DNA of 43,408 nucleotides from Reclinomonas americana ATCC 50394 (Eukaryota > Jakobida > Jakobea > Jakobida): NCBI GenBank assembly GCA_048213135.1, contig PS015037.1:102000-145407 (forward strand). Direction: 5' to 3'. The position numbers and the translations under genes are program-made. The notes beneath the pieces are model-generated. The model was not told where the DNA came from and did not search any database. It saw nothing but the letters and a program-made list of their open reading frames with translations. Positions 15,001-23,151 of the stretch are shown piece by piece (within the stretch, counting starts at the first letter, position 1; each line of letters starts with the position of its first letter).

Positions 15001-15810
15001 GTGGCCAAGGCGTCGAGGAAGCCAGTGGTGGCGGAGGTGCCGGCGAGTGCGGCAATGGTGCTGCTGTTGGCGCTGACACGGCGCACCTGTTGATTCGAGT
15101 CGGAGATGTTGATCACGCCGCTGGTGGGGTCGACAGAGATGCCGGTGGGTCCGTTGATGCGGCCCGGCAGTGCACCATTGACGGTGGCTGCAGTTCCGTC
15201 GCCCGCCAGCGACGACACGGTGGAGTACAGCAGCGACAACTTGCGGAGGAGGTTGCCGCCCGTGTCGGTGACCAGCAAGTCGCCGCCGGTGTCCGCCGTC
15301 ATGTACTGAATCGAGTTGAAGACGGCGGAGGTGAAGGCTCCGTCGGTGGCCGCGCCGGCGGTGGTGCCGGCGACCAGCGTGATGGTGCCGTCGGGCGCGA
15401 TCTTGCGGACTTGTGCGTTGCCCTGCATGCATGCAAACACGTACATGTTCGGATTCAGTATTTCGTGGAGAGGCGAGTTGTCTCACTCCCTCTCTCTCCC
15501 TCTCTGCTCACCGAGTCGACGACGTAGAGATTGCCGAGCAAGTCTGGCACGAGTGCGCGGGGAGTGTTCAGCAGCGCCAGCTCACGCGGCCCGTTGCGGT
15601 TGCCGGTGGTGGAGAGGGTGCCCGCAACAGTGTACACATCGCCCGAGGGCGTGATGCAGCGCACCACGTGCCCCACCTGCTCGGTGGTGCACACTGCACC
15701 CTCGGAGGTGACAGCCACACCAAACGGCTGCGTGAACTTGGCGCTCCCCGCGTTGCCGTCTGCACCACACTCATGTTTTGGTATTGCTGTTTTGGGGCAA
15801 AGATGCAAGC

Positions 15811-15846
<36 letters not shown>

Positions 15847-16820
15847 CAGAGTAACCCGCTGTGTTTGACTGCGCGCCCGCCAGTGGGCACAGGTACGCCG
15901 AGTCGACAAAGACGCTGCCGAGTGACTGGTACATGCCATTCGAGTCCCAGCGCACACACACTTGGTAGTTGCCGGTGACCATGCTGGAGGTGTCGGTGTA
16001 GATCAGCATCTGTGTGGACGTCGACGTGGAGGTCATGGCGCCGACAAAGCCGGGCGCCGGCGACGGGGACTGGGGAGACGGCACCGTGCAGTCGGAGGCG
16101 AGAATGACTGCTCCTGAATCGCCGTCGACGCTCACAAAGTTGCGGCCTTTGATGAGGATGCTCCGATGCGGCAAGCGTGCAATCGCCGACGGTGCGATCT
16201 GGTCGACGGTGGCTGTGGGGGTGGAGAGGGGGTGAGAAGTTTTTTTGCGACAAAACATTGGTTGCGAAAAACATACCGACACTGCGCGTCGTGAACTTGC
16301 TGCCGCGTATGCTGAGTGGGGCGTAGAATGGCTTGCCCTCGCTGCCTGCTCCCTGACATTGTGGCACTGCGAAAGGGGAAACGAGAAAGAGAGAGAGAGA
16401 GAATGACCGTTGTGCCAGTTTTGGTCATGCGTGAGCGGTGTGCGAAAACACAACAGCGAGAGAGATTCCAGTGCGCACCAACGGACGTGTAGGCGGCCCA
16501 TGCACTGTCGGCAGCGGGCGTCAGTGTGGTGCGCATACGCAGGCCAGGCGTCGGTGTCGCGCGCCACGGCACATCGAGAGGACACTGCAATAAACAAGGA
16601 TGAGGGACCACTGGTAACCAAATATGGTAGTTCTGTCGTTCTTCTCGCTGACTGCACTCCACGCAATCACACACTTGACGCCACGCACCTCATCGTGTGC
16701 GTCGACTGTCGCCGTCCACGACACACACAAGGCGACGACGGCAATAAAGAGAACCACGACGATCGCGCTTGCGCATTGTTGTCGTGTACGTGATTGGCGG
16801 AACCGAACAGACACCGGCAT
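1..16820 (-). CDS. NHL-repeat/CUB/REJ polycystin-1-like receptor channel (multi-exon, 3' end beyond window)
   Basis: This giant multi-exon gene reads from an ATG at 16820 down to the window edge, so the C-terminus is missing. The first exon encodes a basic N-terminus followed by a hydrophobic stretch (SAIVVVLFIAVVALCVSW), which is a signal peptide or anchor. Then come alternating NHL propeller blocks and Cys-containing beta-sandwich modules (about 7860-16220), a CUB domain (about 7250-7800), a REJ domain (about 5930-7160), a 623-N gap, a polyQ and Ser-rich presumably cytoplasmic segment, and polycystin-type membrane helices (about 130-3600). Splice phases that I checked agree across CUB to REJ and within REJ. 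REJ followed by polycystin helices is the hallmark of polycystin-1-family proteins, which act as surface sensors and cation-channel subunits, often ciliary. The GPS/GAIN, first helix and PLAT regions are not seen and may lie in the gap. Two neighbouring genes cannot be formally excluded because of that gap. Confidence 0.7.
100..3640 (-). other. Polycystin-1-type transmembrane segments (helices 2-5 region)
   Basis: Exons encode TWVSVVTAGPW, VLWLATIGVLYMHAVLVNQM (a helix), SIVQDLWIGLVVG joined to LMIIPAAFLISIPFRLTPR (the next helix, matching the W-I-G-L-x-S-x-L-I-x-x-P-x-x-x-L-I-x-x-x-F-R pattern of polycystin-1 proteins), then a long acidic loop. They continue with LPYTTVYWMYALSWGVGAF and ALAEDIFINEPLKLLIVF, the conserved D-x-F-x-x-E-P-L-K helix. 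The loop includes QAEDLDESYEQ and HVAYVRPDLAPDEDDNEH. An apparent frame break near 290 is resolved by an 83-bp intron at 210-292 with donor GTTGCG. The TOP/polycystin domain and pore helices should lie beyond position 1. Confidence 0.72.
3650..5251 (-). other. Post-gap juxtamembrane/cytoplasmic segment with polyglutamine
   Basis: After the gap the gene resumes with a TEVELPMFRGIFRFADLV exon. A polyQ run (ten or more CAG/CAA codons on the minus strand, about 4930-4965) follows, then basic Ser/Arg-rich text (HRGHALSPDRDRSRHRRN), a second Ser-rich exon with GTAHSDSLSSESSSMVSTEV (about 4330-4490), and an exon containing TMTEDEATEAASELATEGSV before the AAVVSKVIELNRRRQ segment. The low-complexity and phosphosite-like composition fits a cytoplasmic linker. 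No PLAT domain is visible here. Exon boundaries in this part are approximate. Confidence 0.5.
5905..7160 (-). other. REJ (receptor for egg jelly) domain exons
   Basis: The exons encode FRPLEVSIAGGGTVAAGRSV, then FYTWQCSFSSPTQSPTSCPF followed by a VFNVPAEQMVSGRYTFSVTV strand. Next come QVGGSPRIDTLTPN, a CADDLGRRVPNENLSFVYNS segment, PGKTYTFHANVT, a second set with RYSFYYIRP, and YMLTIGVIITDGLGSV. The alternation of Y-x-W-x-C, G-x-Y-x-F-x-V-x-V, R/Y-S-F-Y-Y and V-x-D-x-x-G is typical of REJ domains in polycystin-1 and sea-urchin suREJ proteins. The domain runs to within about 50 bp of the 623-N gap, where a (CGA)n tract begins. Confidence 0.75.
7240..7800 (-). other. CUB domain exons
   Basis: In gene order the exons read TNIINDGSDGMTGYSANLNC then SWSLL, a YFHVRRLDTELGKDILSLYS segment, a SSDAIQMELSVGC stretch, and finally SSFGLRFSSDSITQGYGWEV. 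This is the CUB layout: a first Cys, C-x-W after Y-x-x-N, F/L-D-x-E-x-x-x-D, S-L-Y-S in place of the usual I-Y-D-G, and a closing F-x-S-D-x-x-x-x-x-G-Y/F. CUB domains are extracellular adhesion or ligand-binding beta-sandwiches. The domain lies directly before the REJ exons, and the splice phase is continuous (CAC G joined to TG TTC). Confidence 0.75.
7860..14760 (-). other. Repeated Cys-containing beta-sandwich modules between NHL blocks
   Basis: About seven further copies of an approximately 90-residue module sit between the NHL blocks: about 14380-14760 (interrupted by introns), 12670-12965, 12310-12610, 10475-10800, 10075-10430, 8230-8480 and 7860-8230. Shared features are an early V-x-L-x-G-x-G-L-x-D-V-S-x-D strand, a mid-module S-x-x-T-C, a run of S/T-rich strands, and a closing Y-x-L-C-x-R-W-[SN] segment with a second Cys. 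Clear examples are GVYRLCGRWSTTSGHRELGY and YRLCARWSPNSPYVDVGAL. The two Cys probably form a disulphide. The fold resembles IPT/TIG or Ig-like repeats, but I could not assign a family. The two copies nearest the CUB domain are divergent (YYLCQKP, YSVCHSH). Confidence 0.6.
8860..15765 (-). other. NHL beta-propeller repeat blocks
   Basis: At least 18 NHL-type repeats occur in four blocks: about 14895-15765, 12970-14330, 10870-12230 and 8860-10000. Each unit follows the pattern T-[IVL]-AG-x-G-x-x-G-x-x-DG, then x-A-x-F-x-x-P, then a V/I-A-x-D position and a V-A/S-D-S plus N-x-x-I-R segment. Examples are VSTIAGTGAAGTTDGAATSA near 13880 and FADGNADVAKFNGPSGVAV near 13080. NHL repeats fold as six-bladed propellers and usually bind proteins or ligands. 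Most units are split by one short intron near the D-S boundary, so exon shuffling probably expanded the array. Block number and phase suggest three or four propellers. Confidence 0.85.
15880..16820 (-). other. N-terminus and first beta-sandwich module of the NHL/REJ/polycystin gene
   Basis: Exon 1 (from 16820 to about 16692) ends at AHDE before a GTGCGT donor. Exon 2 starts with CPLDVPWRATPTPG at about 16586 and exon 3 with a PQCQGAGSEGKPF segment at about 16370. Exon 4 (about 16215 down) opens with ATVDQIAPSAIARLPHRSIL and carries a Cys pair ending in YQVCVRWDSNGMYQSLGS, the pattern repeated in later modules. The exons form an extracellular IPT/Ig-like beta-sandwich by appearance. No named family was confirmed. 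Confidence 0.55.
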
Positions 16821-17230
16821 TGTTTTTTGCCTTACTTTTTCTCTCTTTTTCTGCTGCTTGTTGACGGCCAGCAGCGGCTCACTGCCACAAACAAAGAGGG
16901 GAGGGAGGGGGGAGAAACGAGAAAAAAAGGTGAGCCACCACGCAACGCCACTTGCCGTGTGTGTGTGTCGTTATGAACCTCTCTATTCAGTATACCGCAA
17001 TCACCGGCTTCTCACACTCTCTCTCTTGTGGGGGGACGCGACTGTGCCTGCGAAAATGGGACAGCGACAGGCACGGAAAGTAGCGATAAAGTGTGGCTTG
17101 TCTTCTCTCCTCCAGCACACACGAAAAGAAAATTGCTAACGTTCGCCTCGCCTTTGGTGGAAAGTGGCGTCGGCAGTTCGTCGACCCACACGAACCGTCA
17201 ATCACTGCTGATCACAACAATCACACACAA
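16821..17230. promoter_or_regulatory. Divergent intergenic spacer
   Basis: These 410 bp lie between the start codons of the minus-strand NHL/polycystin gene and the plus-strand RING gene, so they should hold both promoters and 5' UTRs. Contents are T-rich runs near 16825-16860, a purine-rich block near 16900-16930 and a short (GT)n tract near 16960. I see no TATA-like element that I would defend. Confidence 0.4.
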
Positions 17231-18883
17231 ATGGCGACGGCGATGGCGGAGGCCTCGTCCTCGTCACGACCACCCAGTCGACGTTGCGTCACACGCTGCC
17301 TGCCCCCTCCTCTCCTCTCTCCTCTCCTCTTGCTCCACGAATGCTATTTTCGTCCTTACGCGCGCGCAACCGACACACACAGCCTCGTCTCGTGGTCGTC
17401 GCATTCCACAACCGCCCTGGTTGCCTCCCGCTGTGGTGCTCACCCCCGAGGCAAGTCGACATCGACCGGCGCCGCCTTCTCCACCTGCCGCGCCCTCTGA
17501 GCTGGAGAGCTTTGGAGGATCACTCGCCGACATTGCGCGCTCGTGTCGCGATCATGCGGCACGGCGCATGCAGGCGCGCCGCCAGCAGTGGTATGAGTCG
17601 TACCAGGAGAACGCCGCTGTGGCCGAGGCGTCGCGCGTGACGTCACGCCGGCAGCAGCTGTTGGCGGAGGCCGAGGCTGCGTGGAATGGCATGTCGTTGG
17701 GGGATGTGTTGCGCTCAGCAGTGCCTCCTCCACCTCCTGAGCGAGTGTCGACTGCTGCATCAGTGCCAGAGGAGAGACATCATCCTGTACAGCAGCAGCA
17801 GCAGCAGCGGCTGCGACAGAGACAGCAGGCGGATGATGTGTGGGGTGGACTGGGGTTGGGTGACCTGCCAGTGGTGCGTCACGGACATGATCATGACAGA
17901 CCGCGCTCGTCGTCGGCGCAACGCTCTGAGGATCGGCCTCGGCGGCAGCAGCAGCAACCGCCGCCGCAGCCGTCGTCGTCGTCGCAGCGTGCTCTTCGTG
18001 AGGACAGCGATGATGTGTGGGGTGGGCGAGGATTGGCTGAGGTGCTGGTCCCGTCGCGCCCGAGCCGCTTTGTTGTCGAGATGGAGAGCATACGACGTGC
18101 TAGTGCGGTGGAGCAGCAGGAGGCGGTGCAAGTGGCGATGCCGAGGCGGCGACAGCCGCGCCCACCACCACCATCGCCACCACCACCACCAGAGCGACAT
18201 GAACCAGAACATCCGAGGAGATGGGCGAGTTCTGCTGTGCACGACTGGGAGGACCAGCCTGTACGCCGTGGTGGTGGTGGCAGTAGTTCACGTGCGGTGG
18301 AGCAGCAGCACGGGTTTGAGGAGGAGGCGGTGCGTGCGCGTGGCTATTACGATCTCAGTGCGGATGGCATTCGTCGTCAGCAACGGCGTCTGGCCGCACA
18401 AGAACGCCGTGCCGCGCAAGCCTACGCACCGCACTTGCCGCCCGCACAGGCGGCGTCGGCAGCCGCTCCCGCCGTCAATCGCATCATGTCGGACTTTGGT
18501 GAGCCGCCACCGCCACCGCACAGAGTGTGTGTCATTGCGCGAGGGAGAGAGACTCAAGACCTTCTTTTTCAATCGCAGTGCCCGACACGCAACCCGACTT
18601 CTTCTCGTACGAGAATCTGCTGGCACTGGACCGGCCGTTCCGCGACGGCCTGCCCGCCGCCCTCTTCAAGGCCATCCCGCGCGTCAAATACGACCCCGAG
18701 AAGCATCGCATCAGCGACTCGTGCACTATTTGCATGGAGCCGTACAGCCCAGGCACCACGGCCAAGATGCTCGGCTGCGGTCACCTGTACCATCGCGACT
18801 GCATCGCCAGCTGGTTCAAGAACAATGTGCGGTGCCCGATGTGCCGCTTCAACTGTCACACGAACTCGCACGACCCAACATGA
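17231..18883 (+). CDS. RING-H2 E3 ubiquitin ligase with repeated W-x-G-x-x-L-x-[DE] motifs
   Basis: Three exons (17231-17282, 17383-18498, 18579-18883) give a 490-residue protein. The first donor is GTTGCG and the second GTGAGC, and the phases join cleanly. The C-terminal RING has CTIC, then CGHLYHRDC and CPMC, the C3H2C3 (RING-H2) order that binds two zincs and recruits an E2. Before it lies a YENLLALDRPFRDGLP segment leading into the RING. The long central region is disordered: polyQ, polyP and Arg/Glu-rich. It carries four copies of a short motif: SFGGSLADIA, AWNGMSLGDVL, VWGGLGLGDLP and VWGGRGLAEVL. No transmembrane segment is seen, so this is probably a soluble ligase. Its substrate is unknown. 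It lies 74 bp upstream of a co-oriented gene for a SUMO-binding-like protein. Confidence 0.88.
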
Positions 18884-18957
18884 GTGAAACATCGCGATCC
18901 GTCCTGTTGTCACGCAATTGTCTTGTTTGAGCTACGTAAGTGAGAGGGAGGGAGGGC

Positions 18958-19048
18958 ATGGAGGTAGACAGCAATGGGCCTCGTCGCGTGGCCATTTACT
19001 CCATGTGGCGAGTACCCGGCAGTGGCGCTCGTTGCGTCTCCACACGCG

Positions 19049-19082
<34 letters not shown>

Positions 19083-19818
19083 TGCAAACTGACTGACACA
19101 CGTACACACAGCACCCGCACCTGCCCATCCTCCGGAGCCACCCGCCTCCATTGCCAATCTCTTTGACACACACCCCTATGTGCCACAGATGGCTCCCGTG
19201 AGCAGCAGCGCAAGGCCGAGTGCAATGGGAAGAAGACGCATCAGTGCGCCTCCGAGATCATCATCATCATCAGTGGCATCCTCATCGTCAGTGCTGCCCA
19301 AGTCAGCACTGGCTGCGCTGAGCGACGGAACAGTGATGCAAGACCTCAACCTGCTCTTCCAACAAGCCGCCTCGCTGTCGAGACAAGCAAAGTTTCGCGC
19401 GGGAGTGACAACCAACAACAGTCGGCGATTGGTGATTGACTGATGAGTGTGTCCGGGCAGGGAGCCACCCGCGGCCAAACGCCGTCTGACACCTCGATCG
19501 CCTGCAAAGGCCGTTGATCCGCTGGCTGCCTCGTCCTCGACCGTTCCGCCCGTGCCATTACCGGTGCATGTGTCGCCCAAGCCGCCACCGGCCTCGGTGC
19601 TGTCGCCGGCGACAAAGCTGCTGCTGCGCAGTGCGCGCAAATCTAGTCGTCCGCGGTATGTTGCATGTTGTTGTTACGTGCAGTGTGCTTTCGGTTTTGC
19701 TGACTGCTAGAGTGAAGCACGGGCGCTGGTGGTGCGTCGCAGCGGCGCAGCAGGTTCGGCAGCTCGTCGTCTTGCGGTACAATGGCAAGTTTTCATTGTG
19801 TTTTCGTGCAGTCAAGCT

Positions 19819-19849
<31 letters not shown>

Positions 19850-20310
19850 AAGACGAAGACTCGGACGACAACGTGAAGATTGTGAAGCGGCCGGCGGTGA
19901 GCAAACCGCGCGGCACTGCTCGCAAGTCGCGGCGGCGCCTGGCAATGCCGGCGCCAGTGAATCCCAAGCAAGTCGTCGACCTCACGTTGAGCTCGGAGGA
20001 GGAGGACGACGACGAGGTCGAGGTGCTGCAGACCGACAACGACGACGATGTCATCGAGGTCGGTGTAAGCAAGAACAAGCGACGACCAGCATCATCGTCG
20101 GCCGGTCGCTTTGTGCCGCTCTCAGTGTGCTCCTCGCAAGGCCGACGAGTGGTCGTGCTCGACGTCGAATCCATCTCCTCTGCCGCCTCCGGTGAACCAC
20201 CAGTCACCAAGCGCAGACTGGTGAGCCACTCGCCTCGCGGGAGCACACTCACGCGCTCGCAGCAGTTGAAGACAACAACAACACGAACGTCGCGGAAAAA
20301 ACGACGCTGA
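18958..20310 (+). CDS. Acidic, basic-tailed protein with SUMO-interaction-like motifs
   Basis: Four exons (18958-19030, 19112-19391, 19461-19655, 19812-20310) give a 348-residue model. The first and last junctions are well supported. The 69-bp intron at 19392-19460 (donor GTTTCG) is my best solution to remove two in-frame stops. The protein is largely disordered and Ser/Pro/Arg-rich. Its last exon starts with a run of nine Asp plus Glu-rich text, then VVDLTLSSEEEDDD, which matches a classical SUMO-interacting motif (hydrophobic core followed by acids), then DVIEVGV and VVVLDVES, two weaker copies. Basic clusters (RKSRRR, SRKKRR at the very end) suggest nuclear location. No enzymatic domain is seen. 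The stop codon is only 23 bp before the next start codon. Confidence 0.7.
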
Positions 20311-20333
20311 CACTGAACACACAATCAACAACA

Positions 20334-20725
20334 ATGAAAGCGCGCAGCTGTGTGACTGTGCTGTGTGTGCTCGTGGCCTGTGCGGTGTGCGTGCATGTGG
20401 TCACTGCGGCCATGTGTGGTGGCTCGGTGCGTCCAACACACACAAGTAACAGTCTTGTGTGTGTCTCACTATGTGTGTGTGCGTGTCTCACATGTATGCA
20501 GCCACCGACCCCCGGAGCACCAAACACTGCTGGCATTTACTCCGCCCCGCCTGTGTTTGTCAAGTCTGTGGTCAATGGAACTCTGTGGAAGGCACGCAGC
20601 ACTCTCTCTCTCTTGCGCACATGCTCTTCCCTTCCGCGACTGAGATAGGTGTGATTGCAGGCCGGTCAAGGCGACGACTCGATTTCTCTCGTGCATGTCT
20701 ATGGCACTCCGTATAGTGCGTGCTC

Positions 20726-20760
<35 letters not shown>

Positions 20761-20781
20761 CNNNNNNNNNNNNNNNNNNNN

Positions 20782-20824
<43 letters not shown>

Positions 20825-22073
20825 AGTGAAAGAATGCACGAGGGAATATGAGAGAGCAATGGCAGAATGCTAAAGGAATAATGAGGGAGCGATGGAGTGT
20901 GCGTGTGAGAAGAAATTGCGCTGTGGTGCTGACGTGTGTGACGATGCACGTCCGTTCCAGGACTACCCGGTGGTCGTGGTCTATCATCCGGATCCGGGCT
21001 TCGGCTTTGCGTTTGCCAATGTTGGTTGTGAGTAATTACCAGTCGCTTTCCTTTATCGCCTCCTCTGTATCTCAAAGGAGGGACGTACGACAGGGTCTGG
21101 CTGGATCGGCAGCATCACCGGCTTCTCGTCGAATCAGCTGGCCATCAGCGAGATTGGCGTGTACTTTAGCGACGAAACGTGGGGCGACGAGTCGTACTTT
21201 GGCGTGCCGTTTGTCGTTGCGTATCGTCTTCCCTTATCCCACATGCGCACCTCTTCGTGCTGCTCATGTCTTTCTTTGTTGCAGTACCTGCTGCGCAACA
21301 TTCTTCAATTCTCGTACACGGTCGACGACGCCGCTTCGTACATGGCCTCGGTGCAGCGCACGTGCCGCCTGCTCCTCGGTGTGGGCGACGGCAAGATGGG
21401 CTACTTCCGCGGCTTCCAGTACTCGCACTCTGTCCTCAACGAGTACGACCCGCTCAATCTGGAGCCTCTGTACGACTGGTTTGTGATCGCGATACACATT
21501 TTTGATTCACATGCCACCTCGTTCTCATCCATTCCGCGCGACACAGGCATCCACGAATCAGTTGCGCCTGTTATTCAAGCCTCGTTTTGTCGCGATGCAT
21601 TCTCACTTTCTTCTTCTTCTTCCGCAATTGTCACGCACAGACAACACGGTGTACTGGTGAGCGGAATGCGAAAGAGTCTTTTCGCGCAACACACTCACAT
21701 AGTTGTCGGGCGCAGGGGAATGGACTGGCTGTGCCCCGGCTACAACAAGCGTCTGGCGCAGGAGATCAACAGCAAGTGGGGCCACGTGACGCCGGAGAAC
21801 ACCATCAGCGACATTGTCGCGTACACGGCCACTGGTAACCTGCACGTTGCCGTGTACGACCTGACCAACCAGGCCATGTATGTGGCCAACGCACGCGGAA
21901 CCACCGAGTCCGGCAACGAGTGGGCCTACGAGCGTCAGTACGGTGAGCGAGAGAGAGAGAGAGCAGCAGCAAACGACGGTCTCATCATCCTCGTCGTCTG
22001 CACAGTGTTCTTCGACATGGCCAAGCTGTTCGCCGAGCCGCGCCCGAAGCTGCCGACGCTGTTGGCGCAGTAA
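20334..22073 (+). CDS. Secreted C45-type Ntn hydrolase, paralogue A (internal exons missing at an N run)
   Basis: Exons seen are 20334-20426 (signal peptide, VTVLCVLVACAVCVHVVTAA), 20502-20591, 20661-20715, then a (GA)n tract broken by 20 N, then 20961-21027, 21094-21215, 21285-21478, 21547-21560 (14 nt), 21641-21656 (16 nt), 21716-21942 and 22006-22073. Conserved text includes VVNGTLWK, AGQGDDSIS, VVVVYHPDPG, GSITGFSSNQLAISEIGVYF, YFRGFQYSHSV and VAYTATGNLHVAVYDLTNQA. The family makes an N-terminal-nucleophile Cys by self-cleavage and hydrolyses amide bonds (acyl-CoA:6-APA acyltransferase/peptidase C45 group). Compared with paralogue B, about 90-100 residues including the nucleophile region are absent, exactly where the N run lies, so I read this as an assembly hole rather than a dead gene. 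The 20591 junction needs a GC donor. Confidence 0.75.
20728..20822. repeat. (GA)n microsatellite with 20-N gap inside hydrolase A
   Basis: A pure (GA)n tract on both sides of N 20762-20781, within an intron. It coincides with the point where paralogue A loses the exons present in paralogue B, whose matching intron (22962-23256) also holds a (GA)n tract. Confidence 0.9.
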
Positions 22074-22215
22074 CTCACTCGCAAGGGAGAAATGAAAAAC
22101 CACGGCGGTGAGGTTATGTTGCGACTATGCGAAACAAGATCACATGTGGTCGGAGGGGGTGAGAGCTCGCTTCATCCACGTGAGCTTCAGAAACACTGGA
22201 GGTCGTTTTGCACTT

Positions 22216-22625
22216 GCAAGAGAGACCTCAGCAGCGAAACAAGTATCGCTTGTGAAGCTGATGGTTAGTTGCAGGCGGAGCGCGAGTGGAAGAAGTATGC
22301 TGGCGGCCCAGGCAGAGAGGGGAATGATTATCGAATTACGCTGGAACTTCGACAAGGAAATACAATATCGATGTCGCGAAGAATGCTGACTGCATGTGGC
22401 AGGCGAGCATGGGAAAATGAGGAGGAGAAGTACAGCGCAACCTCGCTTCATGCAGCAACTGCATGCAATTGAGAGAGAGACTTCGAAAGGGAAACAATAT
22501 CGCTTTTAAAATGCTGATAATTTATTGCAGGCGGCGTGGGGAGAGGAGGAGGAGGGGGAGATCTATAGTGCGACCTTGCATCGTGCAGTAGCTGCTTGGA
22601 AGAAAGAGAGTGACTGACTTCGAAC
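22216..22625. repeat. Degenerate ~134-bp tandem repeat between hydrolase paralogues
   Basis: Three imperfect units begin near 22216, 22347 and 22481 and a fourth is cut short near 22619. Units open with CTTCGA-like sequence, then AAGGAAA, then an AATATCG box, a TTGCAGGCG box, GA-rich text and a CATGCAGCAACTGC-like box. The array lies in the 599-bp spacer between the two hydrolase genes. No open frame persists through the units. Confidence 0.7.
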
Positions 22626-22672
22626 AGGATGTCCTTCAGCACATTGTCCAAAAAACTCACTCGCCTCTCCTC

Positions 22673-23113
22673 ATGCGCGCTCCGATCTCGCTTCTCCTGG
22701 CGTGCCTCGTGGCCACCGCACTCGTGTGCTGCTTCACCGAGTCGGCATATGCCGCGTTTTGCTCCGGCAAGGTGCGCGGAGTGCACAGAGTGAGAGAGTG
22801 TGCAATGGCCGCCAACACATAGCACTGACCCCACGTTTTCATTAGCCTCCGACTCCCGGTCAGCCCAACACAACTCCAGTGTACACTGCTCCGCCCAAGT
22901 GGCTCAAGTCGGTGGTCAATGGCACTTTGTATGAGGCCGGCCAGGGTGATGATAGCATTTGGTGAGTGTGCGAGAGGGAAGGGAGTGGGAGAGAGAGAGA
23001 GAAGGAGGATGTGCGGAGAGATAGCAATCTGTGCAGACGGACGCACCCACATTGAGAGTGAGAGAGTGAATGTGAGTGAGAGTGTGAGAAGGAGGTTGTG
23101 TGGGGAGAGAGAG

Positions 23114-23151
<38 letters not shown>

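Noticed and set aside
20334-22073. Hydrolase A as a catalytically dead pseudogene
   Set aside because: The missing part coincides with an assembly N run; all remaining exons are intact and in phase.
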